A stretch of DNA of 9,847 bases from Thermoproteota archaeon (lineage in GTDB: Archaea; Thermoproteota; Methanomethylicia; Methanomethylicales; B66-G16), in assembly GCA_003649085.1 (NCBI GenBank), contig QMQV01000054.1, forward strand, positions 1 to 9,847. The letters are read 5' to 3'. Under the pieces are notes generated by a model. The model was given only the letters and a program-made list of their open reading frames with translations. It made no database searches and had not been told where the DNA came from. The number at the start of each line of letters is the position of its first letter. Positions within the stretch are counted from its first letter, which is position 1. The translations under genes were made by a program, and so were the position numbers. Shown in pieces: positions 1 to 7,283 of the stretch.

Positions 1-272
1 ATATTAAGTCTAGGATGCCAGATGGCTCTCCAAAGTATATAGAAGTTAAGGCTTCGAAAGGTGAATGGAGCATAAGATTGACTAAAGCGGAATACCGTTT
101 CATTCTTGATAATCCGGAACGTACTTATGTTTATGTGATTGCAAATGCTTTAAAAGATCCCGAATTGCATGTGGTACCTGGTAAATCGCTTAAAGACATG
201 ATTCCCGAAATCACCCTAGAGACTTTCGACTGGAAATCTAGGACTCAGCTTCGATGGAAACCATTAGGTTAA
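1..272 (+). CDS. 3' end of a DUF3883-domain protein (truncated by window edge)
   Basis: The open frame runs through the window edge: codons for I-K-S-R precede the first Met at position 15, so that Met is internal and the gene starts outside the window. About 89 residues are visible. The pattern S-R-x-P-D-G-S-x-K-Y-I-E-V-K-A is the beta-hairpin core of DUF3883, a PD-(D/E)XK-nuclease-like domain; the glutamate and lysine of IEVK are the residues corresponding to the nuclease-fold motif. In known proteins this domain sits at the C-terminus of helicases, ATPases and restriction- or defence-associated proteins. The protein ends in a basic, aromatic tail (W-K-S-R-T-Q-L-R-W-K-P-L-G). What lies N-terminal, and so the real function, cannot be seen. 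It converges on the zinc-ribbon gene downstream. The domain call is from pattern memory and moderately sure. Confidence 0.6.
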   Translation, partial: IKSRMPDGSPKYIEVKASKGEWSIRLTKAEYRFILDNPERTYVYVIANALKDPELHVVPGKSLKDMIPEITLETFDWKSRTQLRWKPLG

Positions 273-305
273 GTACAATTCTATCGTATTACCGCGAAGC
301 TAGAA

Positions 306-351
306 GTGGGAAGTCCCCCACAAACTTACAACAAAGCTCTAATTCCTTTTT
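306..351 (+). terminator. Possible terminator between convergent genes
   Basis: A 5-bp perfect stem (GTGGG 306-310 with CCCAC 317-321, 6-nt loop) is followed by a T5 run at 347-351, shortly after the stop of the DUF3883 gene. Archaeal termination depends mainly on T-runs, so the T5 is the more relevant part. The rest of the 273-426 gap shows no convincing gene. Confidence 0.35.
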
Positions 352-426
352 AACATTATCTCTCTTCTTCAAAGTGCCTATCGAATAGTTCTACTGTTCT
401 CTTTAAAAGAAAGATTCTCAACAAGT

Positions 427-855
427 TCACAGTTCAAAACTAAGCTTAACTCTCCTAAGCTTCTCTAAATCTCCAATCAAGTAAAGAGTCTGCTTAAGAG
501 CTAAATCCTTGATTATCATGTATCCCTTACCTCTTTCAAACTCATGAATCGTTATTCTGTAAATCGGTTTTCCTTTACTAGGAACTTTAAAAATTTCATT
601 CATTGAATCTCTTGGCTCGTTTGCTGAATTCTGATACTCGAAATCTGCTTGCTTCGCATAAATCTCAGCATCTTTTAACTTCACCATAGTGCTATCCCAA
701 TCATCCCATTCACGTCTACATTTTTCGCAAAGAATTACCCAAGCATTTGGAATTTCCTTTCCATCAGCATCAACATCCTTTCTAAGATAAGCTTTACCAA
801 CTATTTCTTTATCACATATGTCGCACTTCACTTTTTGAGGCTTGTAATCAACCAT
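427..855 (-). CDS. Hypothetical zinc-ribbon protein, 142 aa
   Basis: I do not recognise the family. The N-terminal half has two CxxC knuckles, C11/C14 (CDIC) and C43/C46 (CEKC), separated by 28 residues, which fits a treble-clef or zinc-ribbon metal site. The middle (about residues 48-90) is charged and probably helical (REWDDWDS...). The C-terminal half (about 97-142) reads as alternating beta strands and a helix (PIYRITIHEFERGKGYMII, then a leucine/lysine-rich segment). There is no signal peptide or membrane segment, so it is presumably cytoplasmic. The ATG at 855 has no Shine-Dalgarno but lies about 24 nt from a TTTAAAA box, so a leaderless transcript is likely. It stands alone, separated from the large operon by a terminator. 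A transcription-related or nucleic-acid-binding role is possible but unsupported beyond the zinc site. Confidence 0.65.
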   Translation of the reverse strand: MVDYKPQKVKCDICDKEIVGKAYLRKDVDADGKEIPNAWVILCEKCRREWDDWDSTMVKLKDAEIYAKQADFEYQNSANEPRDSMNEIFKVPSKGKPIYRITIHEFERGKGYMIIKDLALKQTLYLIGDLEKLRRVKLSFEL

Positions 856-875
856 AATTACTTTCTAGTGGTAAA

Positions 876-892
876 TTTTAAATTGTTTAAAT
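876..892 (-). promoter_or_regulatory. TATA-type promoter for the zinc-ribbon gene
   Basis: On the minus strand this reads ATTTAAACAATTTAAAA, with two overlapping candidate TATA boxes centred near 889 and 879. Counting about 25 nt downstream puts transcription start at roughly 853-863, at or just before the ATG at 855. This explains the absence of a ribosome binding site. Confidence 0.45.
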
Positions 893-931
893 CTGAGTAA
901 TCTTCAAAAACGCTAATCCTTACCCAAATAG

Positions 932-969
932 AAAAAAAATAAGGGGGATTGAGGGTTTTCCTTGGAAAA
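932..969 (-). terminator. Terminator of the eight-gene operon
   Basis: Read on the minus strand, a TTTTCC-AAGG-type perfect hairpin (956-961 pairing with 964-969) is followed after about 16 nt by CCCCCTTA and then eight consecutive T (939 down to 932). This lies about 100 nt past the stop of the glycosyltransferase gene. The long T-run is the standard archaeal termination signal. No gene is visible in 856-1040. Confidence 0.6.
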
Positions 970-1040
970 GCACCGAAATTGAAATAGAGAACGCACCCCC
1001 GCACCACAAACAGTAAGAACTTCTCAACGAAAGGCTTTTA

Positions 1041-1751
1041 CTAGTAACTTTGTCTAGCATAACTTCCTACCGTTCTCCTACCTAGTAAAAGCATGACATC
1101 GCCTTTAACCCACTCTTTTAATACACGCAAGATACCGTACTTGTTAAACCTCCTAGCCGACATCAACACCTTTACTTCATCGCTATAAACCACTTTTCCC
1201 AATTTCCTAAGCCTAAGACCCAACTCCACATCATCACATAATGGGTAGTCTGTATAACCACCAATTTTGAAGAAGACGTCTCTTCTAACAGCAGTATTCG
1301 TACCCCTTGTACCCACAATTCCCATTCTGTGAAGAAGCTTTGAGAAGCTATTAACTAGTTTGTAAAACGTCACTAGCTTGCCGCTTCGCTCTAATGGCTC
1401 ATCTGGTCCACATACAGCTATTACATCGTTGGCTTTTTCGAAATACGATAGTATTTTTTCAAGCCAATCCCTTGGAAAAATGACGTCAGCATCCGTGAAT
1501 ACTAATATTTCGCCCTTAGCTTCTTTTGCTCCGTCGTTTCTTGCCCCTCCAACCCCTTTGCTTACTTGATAAATTACCTTGTCAGCATATTTAGCAGCTA
1601 TCTCACGAGTTTTATCAGTGCTATAACCATCAACCACTATTATCTCATATTCACTTCTACTTACTGTCTGGCTACATAGCGATTTTAGGCATCTTTCGAT
1701 GAACTTCTCCTCATTATAAGTGGGGATGACTACCGTAGCCTTAATCTTCAT
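1041..1751 (-). CDS. Family 2 glycosyltransferase (GT-A fold)
   Basis: Predicted to transfer a sugar from a nucleotide-sugar to an unknown acceptor. The fold marks are clear: VVIPTYNEEKFIERCLKSL (7-25), the nucleotide-binding IIVVDGYSTDKT (37-48), a DAD metal-binding motif at 87-89 (FTDADV), an acceptor-side GTNTAVRRDVFFKIGGY-type segment (149-166), and a DDVELGLRL motif (173-181) supplying the catalytic base, followed by SARRF (198-202). At 236 aa it is a minimal single-domain enzyme with no membrane helix, so it is soluble or peripherally associated. The start is supported by GCGAGGAG about six nt upstream of the ATG and lies 3 nt after the preceding stop, so it is translated from the same message. 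Its link to the coenzyme B genes is unclear; it may simply be a passenger, or could glycosylate a lipid or cofactor. Confidence 0.85.
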   Translation of the reverse strand: MKIKATVVIPTYNEEKFIERCLKSLCSQTVSRSEYEIIVVDGYSTDKTREIAAKYADKVIYQVSKGVGGARNDGAKEAKGEILVFTDADVIFPRDWLEKILSYFEKANDVIAVCGPDEPLERSGKLVTFYKLVNSFSKLLHRMGIVGTRGTNTAVRRDVFFKIGGYTDYPLCDDVELGLRLRKLGKVVYSDEVKVLMSARRFNKYGILRVLKEWVKGDVMLLLGRRTVGSYARQSY

Positions 1752-1754
1752 ACT

Positions 1755-2978
1755 TTACTCCTCGCAAATAGCTTTAGCAAGTTTTTTGGCTAATGCTAAA
1801 ATAGTCATTATAGGCGGCGCCCCAGGCGCTTTTGGCAATACGCTACCATCACATACGTATAGACCTGATATTTCAGTTTCCATCTCGTAATTGACTACGT
1901 CACCTATAGCTGCCGATCCGCCTAAGTGCACACCTCTTGGATGCGTTGCAGCTATCTCTCTTTCATTCACGCCAGCAGCTGCTAGAATGTCAATGGCTGT
2001 TTCTTCGCCTTTTTTAAGCTTTCTCAAATCTGATGGTGTTAAGCTTTTTTCAACGTAATCTCCTACCTTGCCGCAACAGTCATCAGCTATCTTAACCATA
2101 ATCCCCAATAACTCCTCTTTTGTTGTGAAAACGCCCTTGCTAGCTAAGTATGGTAGTAAGAAGGTGGATATGTGTGGATAAAGTGTGACTTGCGGATCTA
2201 ACTTTACGTAGAAGGTCATAGGCACTTCATCCCTAAACCTCCTCCCATGAAGTGGGCCGCCGACCGTTATGAAGACATCTGCAAATAACTTTTCACCAGC
2301 GTTTAATATGTTAGCCATCTTTAAGATTCTTGGAGTTTCAAGAGCCCCCGCAGATACGATAACTCTTACCGCCTCAAAGCACTTTTCTACGCCATTCACT
2401 AAGCCCTTAACAAGCCACACGCCATTACGCTTAGCTATGGAGTTTAGGTGAAAGTTTGTAATCAATTTAACATCATGACTCTTAGCTACTTCTAAGTCGT
2501 TTAAAGGTGTCCACTTGCAACTTACTGGACAACCAAAAGCACATAGCCCGCAGCCTCTACATTCTTCAAGTCTTATAAGCTTATACGCTGTTTGATGGCG
2601 TAAGCCCACCTTATTAGCAGATTCAATTAAAAGCTTAGCTCTATCTCCTAAGAAGCTATTCGATATCGCCGTAGGCCTAAGCTCCTCTTTAATTTCGTTT
2701 ACTTCATCGCTTATGTCAACTCCAAGAGATTTGAGATCCTCAACAAGTGGTGTGTTCGCATTACCTAAGGATGCCAGAGCTGACCCCCCTACGCCTATGA
2801 CCCTCCAAAGCTCAACACCTGTTGTCCTTACAACATCATAGCACAGATACGCTCTCGATACCTCCACTTCTCTTCCACGCTCTAACATCAAAACCTTGTG
2901 CCCTCTTTTAGTTAGCTCTAAAGCAAGCCTACAACCAGCTACCCCGGACCCTATTATAATTTCATTAAATGAGTACAT
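1755..2978 (-). CDS. FAD-dependent GMC-type oxidoreductase with an internal 4Fe-4S motif
   Basis: A 407-aa flavoenzyme of unknown substrate. An N-terminal Rossmann motif for FAD is present (EIIIGSGVAGCRLALEL, 6-22, with the acidic residue in MLERG at 33). IGVGGSALA (61-69) and SAGALETPRIL (209-219) match the GMC family signatures, and the C-terminal HPRG..LGG (346-354) and GLYVCDGSVLPKAPGAPPIMTILALA match the FAD-closing region of glucose-methanol-choline enzymes. Unusually, residues 140-154 hold CxxCxxCxxxC plus a further Cys (C140, C143, C146, C150, C154), a ferredoxin-like 4Fe-4S site, and C301-C302 form a vicinal pair. This suggests electron exchange with ferredoxin rather than with oxygen. 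There are no membrane segments. It starts 2 nt after the marker 11 stop and ends 3 nt before the glycosyltransferase. A redox step on an aldehyde, alcohol or thiol intermediate of the coenzyme B pathway is a hypothesis from context only. Confidence 0.8.
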   Translation of the reverse strand: MYSFNEIIIGSGVAGCRLALELTKRGHKVLMLERGREVEVSRAYLCYDVVRTTGVELWRVIGVGGSALASLGNANTPLVEDLKSLGVDISDEVNEIKEELRPTAISNSFLGDRAKLLIESANKVGLRHQTAYKLIRLEECRGCGLCAFGCPVSCKWTPLNDLEVAKSHDVKLITNFHLNSIAKRNGVWLVKGLVNGVEKCFEAVRVIVSAGALETPRILKMANILNAGEKLFADVFITVGGPLHGRRFRDEVPMTFYVKLDPQVTLYPHISTFLLPYLASKGVFTTKEELLGIMVKIADDCCGKVGDYVEKSLTPSDLRKLKKGEETAIDILAAAGVNEREIAATHPRGVHLGGSAAIGDVVNYEMETEISGLYVCDGSVLPKAPGAPPIMTILALAKKLAKAICEE

Positions 2979-2980
2979 GG

Positions 2981-3916
2981 CTAAACCCTTGCAACAGCAT
3001 CAGGTCGTCCTAACCCAGCTAAACCTGCCAAAGCTCCTATGATACCTCTCTCTTCTTGAAAGCTATGTAGCTTAACACCAGATTTCATAGCTACTTCCTT
3101 AGCAAGCTCTACGTCGACAAGCTCCTTTCTCGCCTTACTCAAGAAATTTTGTACAAGCTTAGGCACCTTTAACCCTACATAGAAGGCCAAGCCTGTTCGT
3201 GTAGACTTAGTATTATCCCTTAAAAAGCGCAGTGTGCTTTCTCGAACTTCATCTACATGGCTTGGCATGACAGCTAATGCTATTGCGCTTGAAGCGCAGT
3301 TTTGAGTTTTAAACGGGTTTTCTGGGTATAGCTGTACGATGGCGTTATCTACGTAATACGCTTTCAGGCTATTTTCAATCATATAGCCGCATTCATTTAC
3401 TAAGGACCACGTAGCCCCCTCATCCTTGACATCGGTATCGTCCACGCCAACCATGAGCTTAACACGCTTAGGTATTATGAACCTAGCTTTCCAAACGCCG
3501 TGTTCTTCAATAACTTCTGCGCTGTAAACTCCTTCAGCAGCCGCTCTACCAAGTAATGCGATGCCGGCTCCAGCTAATCCTGTGAAGCATAACTCTACGA
3601 AATCACTTCTTATATACGCTTCAGTAATGGCGGCTGGAGCGTAGCTTGGCTTAAGCGTAGCTTCATAACAACCTTCTCTGAGTAGATAGAAAACTCTCGA
3701 ACCCTCTCGCCTACTTTTTAAGACAAGACCTTCCCTTAAGCCATAGTGGAGTTTTGCCCACGCAGCTCCTCCAATACAAATTCCCCTAGCATGCTCTTCC
3801 ACAAGCTCAATGAGACCCTTCCTCTCATCAGCTAAGGCTATAAGCCTTTTGAAGGGAGATATCCAAGGAACTCTTCCAATAAGTTTCAGGATTTCATCCC
3901 TTTCATAAACTCTCAT
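2981..3916 (-). CDS. Methanogenesis marker protein 11
   Basis: A 311-aa protein of the methanogenesis marker 11 family, known almost only from methanogens and of unassigned function. The diagnostic stretch is MVGVDDTDVKDEGATW (155-170), followed by LYPENPFKTQNCASSAI (196-212), a positively charged DNTKSTRTG segment (234-242) and a C-terminal ERGIIGALAGLAGLG (289-303). The G-(I/V)-D-D-T-D motif and the C-terminal IIGALA pattern are shared with TiaS, the archaeal tRNA-Ile2 agmatidine synthetase, where the DDTD region belongs to an ATP-using phosphotransfer domain; an ATP-dependent reaction is therefore plausible here. No tRNA-binding zinc-ribbon or OB domain of TiaS is present. The start is supported by GGTG six nt before the ATG, 10 nt after the upstream stop. 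Its place inside the aks operon links it to coenzyme B synthesis by inference. Confidence 0.85.
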   Translation of the reverse strand: MRVYERDEILKLIGRVPWISPFKRLIALADERKGLIELVEEHARGICIGGAAWAKLHYGLREGLVLKSRREGSRVFYLLREGCYEATLKPSYAPAAITEAYIRSDFVELCFTGLAGAGIALLGRAAAEGVYSAEVIEEHGVWKARFIIPKRVKLMVGVDDTDVKDEGATWSLVNECGYMIENSLKAYYVDNAIVQLYPENPFKTQNCASSAIALAVMPSHVDEVRESTLRFLRDNTKSTRTGLAFYVGLKVPKLVQNFLSKARKELVDVELAKEVAMKSGVKLHSFQEERGIIGALAGLAGLGRPDAVARV

Positions 3917-3926
3917 GCTTCACACC

Positions 3927-5507
3927 CTACTCTAGACGCCTCTTTAATGGCACCGTTTCGCGCGGATCAACGTCGACTTCCACTAGGAAAGGTTGTCCAC
4001 GGTTTTCCTCAATTAACCTGCCCACATCTTCAGGTTTTTCAGCTTTAACACTCTCGATGCCAAAAGATTCCGCTAATTTAACGTAATCGACATCTTTGAA
4101 CGATGTCTCATAAGATACGCCATAAAAAGCTTCCTGCTGTTGCCTAATGAGACCGAGACCACGATTATTAAATAACACGATCTTAATAGGCAAGTTTAAC
4201 TGAGATATCGTAGCTAGCTCGCTACACGACATTTGAAAGCCCCCATCGCCAACTAGCGCTACCACTTCTACCCCCTTTTTTACGAGGCAAGCGCCAATAG
4301 CAGCTGGTATGGCAAAGCCCATGGGTGCTAAGCCGCCTGGTATTATAAGTGACTTCTTGTGAGAAACTTTTGCTAACGTTAAGGCCAGTATAGCGTGTTG
4401 TCCTATGTCGATGGTGAAGAACCCTTTCCTAACGTGTTTAAATACACTCTTCAAAGCCTTGGACATAACTCCTTTGTACGCATATTCTACACGCTTTTTC
4501 TTAAACCATAGAGGCTTCTTTGTAAACCCTTTCATGTGCTTAAGTAGACATTCTAAGAAAGCTTTTACATCAGCTTTGATCTTTAAGTCAGCTTTATCAT
4601 AGAAATTACGCTCATCTAACTCGACATGTACTATACGCTTTCCTACGAGTATATTCCTTGATGTAATGGTTAAATCACTTAATCTGCACCCTAGAATTAT
4701 TAATACATCGCATTGAGATAAAGCCAAGTTAGCTTGCTCGTTTCCCCTCAGTCCAATCCATCCTAGATTCAGATTAGAATATTCAGATAGAGCGCCTCTC
4801 CCCAGTAAGGAAGTAACAACTGGAATACCATATTTAATTGAGAAGCTTTGAAGACTTTTATGCGCTTTAGCTAGAATTACGCCATGCCCAGCTAATATTA
4901 GGGGGCGCTTAGCTTTATTAAGAAGCTTAACTACTTGTGTTACGTCTTCTTCGCATAACGTGTTGTTTTTAATAGTTATTAACTGAAAATCAGTCTTACA
5001 ATTTTTAATTTCACTTAGCTGTAAGCCTAACGATGCCTCTACATATGAAGGTCCTGTCGGAGGAGTAAGTGATGAAGATAGAGCCTTTAGGACTGTGTTT
5101 GAAGGCGTCTCGGCGAGTGATATCTTTAATGCTGCCTTAGTTACATGTCTATAAATACTTAATGCGTCAACGTATTCTACGGATGCTTCAACATTTTCTT
5201 CTGAAACTTGACCTGAAATCAGCGTTACTGGTATATGATCTCTATAGGCTGCTACAATACCAGGTAAGGCGTTTAAAGCCCCTGGGCCAGCTGTCGATAG
5301 GCAAACTCCAACCCATTTTCTAGCTTTAGCATACCCATAAGCTGCATAAGAAGCCCCCCTTTCATCCCTCATTAACACATGTCTTATCTTAGAGGAGCGG
5401 AGCGCTTCATATATTGGTAGAACCCATCTACCAGGTATTCCAAAGACAACGCTAACCTTAGCTTTCTCAAGGGCTTTTACAATACATTTGGCAGCTTTCA
5501 TTGCCAT
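3927..5507 (-). CDS. Thiamine-diphosphate enzyme of the acetolactate synthase family; candidate 2-oxosuberate decarboxylase
   Basis: A 526-aa enzyme with the three-domain plan of acetolactate synthase and 2-oxoacid decarboxylases. The N-terminal PYR domain has VFGIPGRWVLPIYEAL (21-36) and the cofactor-activating glutamate E49 in RDERGA. A central Rossmann-like domain covers about 190-320. The C-terminal PP domain holds GDG (420-422) through NN (447-448), the Mg/TPP site. Residues that mark true acetolactate synthases are changed: the usual G-T-D-A-F-Q-E segment reads V-E-A-S-V-E-Y (106-112), and the R-Q-W-Q of the acceptor pocket reads R-Q-Q-Q (455-458), so the specificity Trp is Gln457. No ilvN regulatory-subunit gene follows. 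Lying 13 nt after aksE, it is best explained as the decarboxylase acting on 2-oxosuberate to give 7-oxoheptanoate; acetolactate synthase remains the alternative. Start could be the ATG at 5507 or 5501; only a weak AAGGA precedes the first. Confidence 0.85.
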   Translation of the reverse strand: MAMKAAKCIVKALEKAKVSVVFGIPGRWVLPIYEALRSSKIRHVLMRDERGASYAAYGYAKARKWVGVCLSTAGPGALNALPGIVAAYRDHIPVTLISGQVSEENVEASVEYVDALSIYRHVTKAALKISLAETPSNTVLKALSSSLTPPTGPSYVEASLGLQLSEIKNCKTDFQLITIKNNTLCEEDVTQVVKLLNKAKRPLILAGHGVILAKAHKSLQSFSIKYGIPVVTSLLGRGALSEYSNLNLGWIGLRGNEQANLALSQCDVLIILGCRLSDLTITSRNILVGKRIVHVELDERNFYDKADLKIKADVKAFLECLLKHMKGFTKKPLWFKKKRVEYAYKGVMSKALKSVFKHVRKGFFTIDIGQHAILALTLAKVSHKKSLIIPGGLAPMGFAIPAAIGACLVKKGVEVVALVGDGGFQMSCSELATISQLNLPIKIVLFNNRGLGLIRQQQEAFYGVSYETSFKDVDYVKLAESFGIESVKAEKPEDVGRLIEENRGQPFLVEVDVDPRETVPLKRRLE

Positions 5508-5520
5508 TCCTTACACTTTT

Positions 5521-6021
5521 TTAAACGACTTCTTTACGCATCTTCCTTTTATAGTATTCCACAAGACCGCCTGCTTCTAAAATCTCCATTAAAAAGCTCG
5601 GTATTGGTTGAATCTTTAGGATGCCTCTTGGTGTTAGAACCTCACCTTTGTTCACGTCTATTGTTATAACATCTCCATTCTCGACGCTTTTCGCTATACC
5701 TTTGCATTGTACAACAAGCAAACCTCTGTTTATAGCATTTCTGAAGAAGATTCTAGCAAAAGACTCTGCTACAACAGCACCTATACCAGCCATCTTAATT
5801 GCTAAAACTGCTTGTTCTCTACTAGATCCGCAGCCAAAGTTTTCACCAGCTACTATTATGTCCCCTGGCTTAACTCTTGAGCTGAACTCCGGGTCTAGGC
5901 TCTCCATTAAGTGTTTTGCCCACGTAGACCAATCAGTAGTTCTAAGGTATTTTCCTGCTATGATTACATCAGTGTCTATATTGTCTCCGAATTTCCATAC
6001 TCTACCGCTAATTGCTTTCAT
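5521..6021 (-). CDS. aksE: Homoaconitase small subunit (AksE type)
   Basis: The 166-aa swivelling subunit of a two-subunit aconitase-family hydro-lyase; with the large subunit it should dehydrate and rehydrate homocitrate and its longer homologues. Family marks are [10 protein letters not shown] (11-20), [13 protein letters not shown] (59-71) and [11 protein letters not shown] (92-102). The specificity loop after IAGK reads Y25-L26-R27-T28. Work on the Methanocaldococcus jannaschii enzymes identified YLRT in this loop as the homoaconitase signature, whose Arg reads the distal carboxylate, while isopropylmalate isomerase has a hydrophobic replacement (as I recall, YLVY). This favours coenzyme B synthesis over leucine synthesis. 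A strong AGGAGGT lies seven nt before the ATG, and the start overlaps the stop of the large subunit by 4 nt, typical of translational coupling of obligate partners. Length is normal for the family. Confidence 0.9.
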   Translation of the reverse strand: MKAISGRVWKFGDNIDTDVIIAGKYLRTTDWSTWAKHLMESLDPEFSSRVKPGDIIVAGENFGCGSSREQAVLAIKMAGIGAVVAESFARIFFRNAINRGLLVVQCKGIAKSVENGDVITIDVNKGEVLTPRGILKIQPIPSFLMEILEAGGLVEYYKRKMRKEVV

Positions 6022-7283
6022 CGCATAAACCTCCTAGGGTCAGTGATCCTCCCTTCAATAGCAGAAGCAGTCACCGTTTGCGGTGAAGCTAGATATATCT
6101 TAGCTTTAGGACTGCCCATCCTTCCTAAGAAATTTCTATTAGACGTTGAGATAGCGACCTCGTCTTCTCCTAAGACCCCCATGTGAGCACCTAAACAAGG
6201 TCCACAACCTGGAACCCCGATCAATGCGCCAGCCTCTAAGAGTATCTTAATTATGCCCATTTCTAGAGCCTTAAGATAAACTTCCTTAGAAGCGGGAACG
6301 ACGACGAAGCGGACATTCTCGTGAACTTTCCTTCCCCTCATAATCTCAGCTGCCACTAGTAGGTCTTCTAATCTCCCGTTAGTACATGATCCTAAGAAAG
6401 CTTCATCAATTTCAACTCCCTCAACCTCTTCAATGGGCTTTACGTTACCAGGGCTATGTGGAAGTGCTACTTGTGGCTCCAAGCTGCTTAGATCAAAGAA
6501 CCTTACATCTTCATAGCTAGCGTCAGCATCTCCTCCTTCCATGAATAATGCTTCTCCAAGAGAAGCTTTAGCCTTTAAGTACCGAATCGTCTCCTGATCC
6601 GCAGCTATCAACCCGACTTTAGCCCCCATCTCAACAGCCATGTTAGCAATTGTCATCCTAGATGCAATGCTCATTTTAGATACCCCTCGTCCCGTCAGCT
6701 CAATAGACTTGTATATAGCTCCGTTAACGCCTATTTCCCCAACGATCTTTAGAGCGAGGTCCTTCGCTGAAACCATTGGCGCAAAAGAACCATTTACTCT
6801 AACTAAGATCGTCTCGGGGACTCTAAACCACAACTTACCAGTAGCTAAGGCGTATGCTAAATCTGTTGCTCCGACACCTGTTGCAAAGGCGCCAAAAGCT
6901 CCCAATGTGCATGTATGTGAGTCGGCGCCTACAATAACTTGACCTGGTAGAACATGCCCTTTTTCAGGGATAACTTGGTGGCAAACGCCTTCACCTAAGT
7001 CATAGAAGTACCTTACGTTAAACTTCTTAACGGCATTTCTAACAAGGCGTTGAAGAGTAGCTGCTTGATCACTATGTGGTGGGACGGAGTGATCAAAAAC
7101 GACCACAACTTTATCTGGATTAGCGAGTTTATCAACACCCATATCTTCCAAAGCCTTGATAACTAAAGGACCTGAACCATCGTGAAAATATGCTAAGTCA
7201 ACATCAACTTCAACGAATTCCCCAGCGGAAACCCTTCTTCCAACCTTCCTACTTAAAATCTTCTCAGCGAGTGTTAACCCCAC
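6018..7283 (-). CDS. aksD: Homoaconitase large subunit (AksD type)
   Basis: The catalytic 4Fe-4S subunit that pairs with AksE. I place the start at the GTG at 7283, giving 421 aa beginning [10 protein letters not shown], the usual N-terminus of archaeal homologues; the ATG at 7319 would add 12 residues unlike the family and a 56-nt overlap with aksA, against 20 nt with the GTG. In this numbering, [10 protein letters not shown] (63-72), [14 protein letters not shown] (118-131) and GVGATDLA (136-143) are conserved active-site segments. The iron-sulfur ligands are C300 (FLGSCTNGR) and C360/C363 (PGCGPC). [12 protein letters not shown] (379-390) is the C-terminal substrate-binding segment. The length fits the methanogen and thermophile type, not the longer bacterial LeuC. 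Sequence of this subunit alone does not separate AksD from LeuC; the YLRT loop of its partner and the neighbours do. Confidence 0.88.
   Translation of the reverse strand: MGLTLAEKILSRKVGRRVSAGEFVEVDVDLAYFHDGSGPLVIKALEDMGVDKLANPDKVVVVFDHSVPPHSDQAATLQRLVRNAVKKFNVRYFYDLGEGVCHQVIPEKGHVLPGQVIVGADSHTCTLGAFGAFATGVGATDLAYALATGKLWFRVPETILVRVNGSFAPMVSAKDLALKIVGEIGVNGAIYKSIELTGRGVSKMSIASRMTIANMAVEMGAKVGLIAADQETIRYLKAKASLGEALFMEGGDADASYEDVRFFDLSSLEPQVALPHSPGNVKPIEEVEGVEIDEAFLGSCTNGRLEDLLVAAEIMRGRKVHENVRFVVVPASKEVYLKALEMGIIKILLEAGALIGVPGCGPCLGAHMGVLGEDEVAISTSNRNFLGRMGSPKAKIYLASPQTVTASAIEGRITDPRRFMR

Noticed and set aside
1378..1569. Plus-strand 63-aa frame inside the glycosyltransferase
   Set aside because: Antisense to the DAD motif region of a clear GT2 gene.
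5621..6186. Plus-strand open frames over aksE and the end of aksD
   Set aside because: They are antisense to strongly recognised genes, have no family resemblance and no ribosome binding site.
6640..6942. Plus-strand 100-aa open frame inside aksD
   Set aside because: Antisense shadow of a conserved enzyme region ([11 protein letters not shown] etc.).
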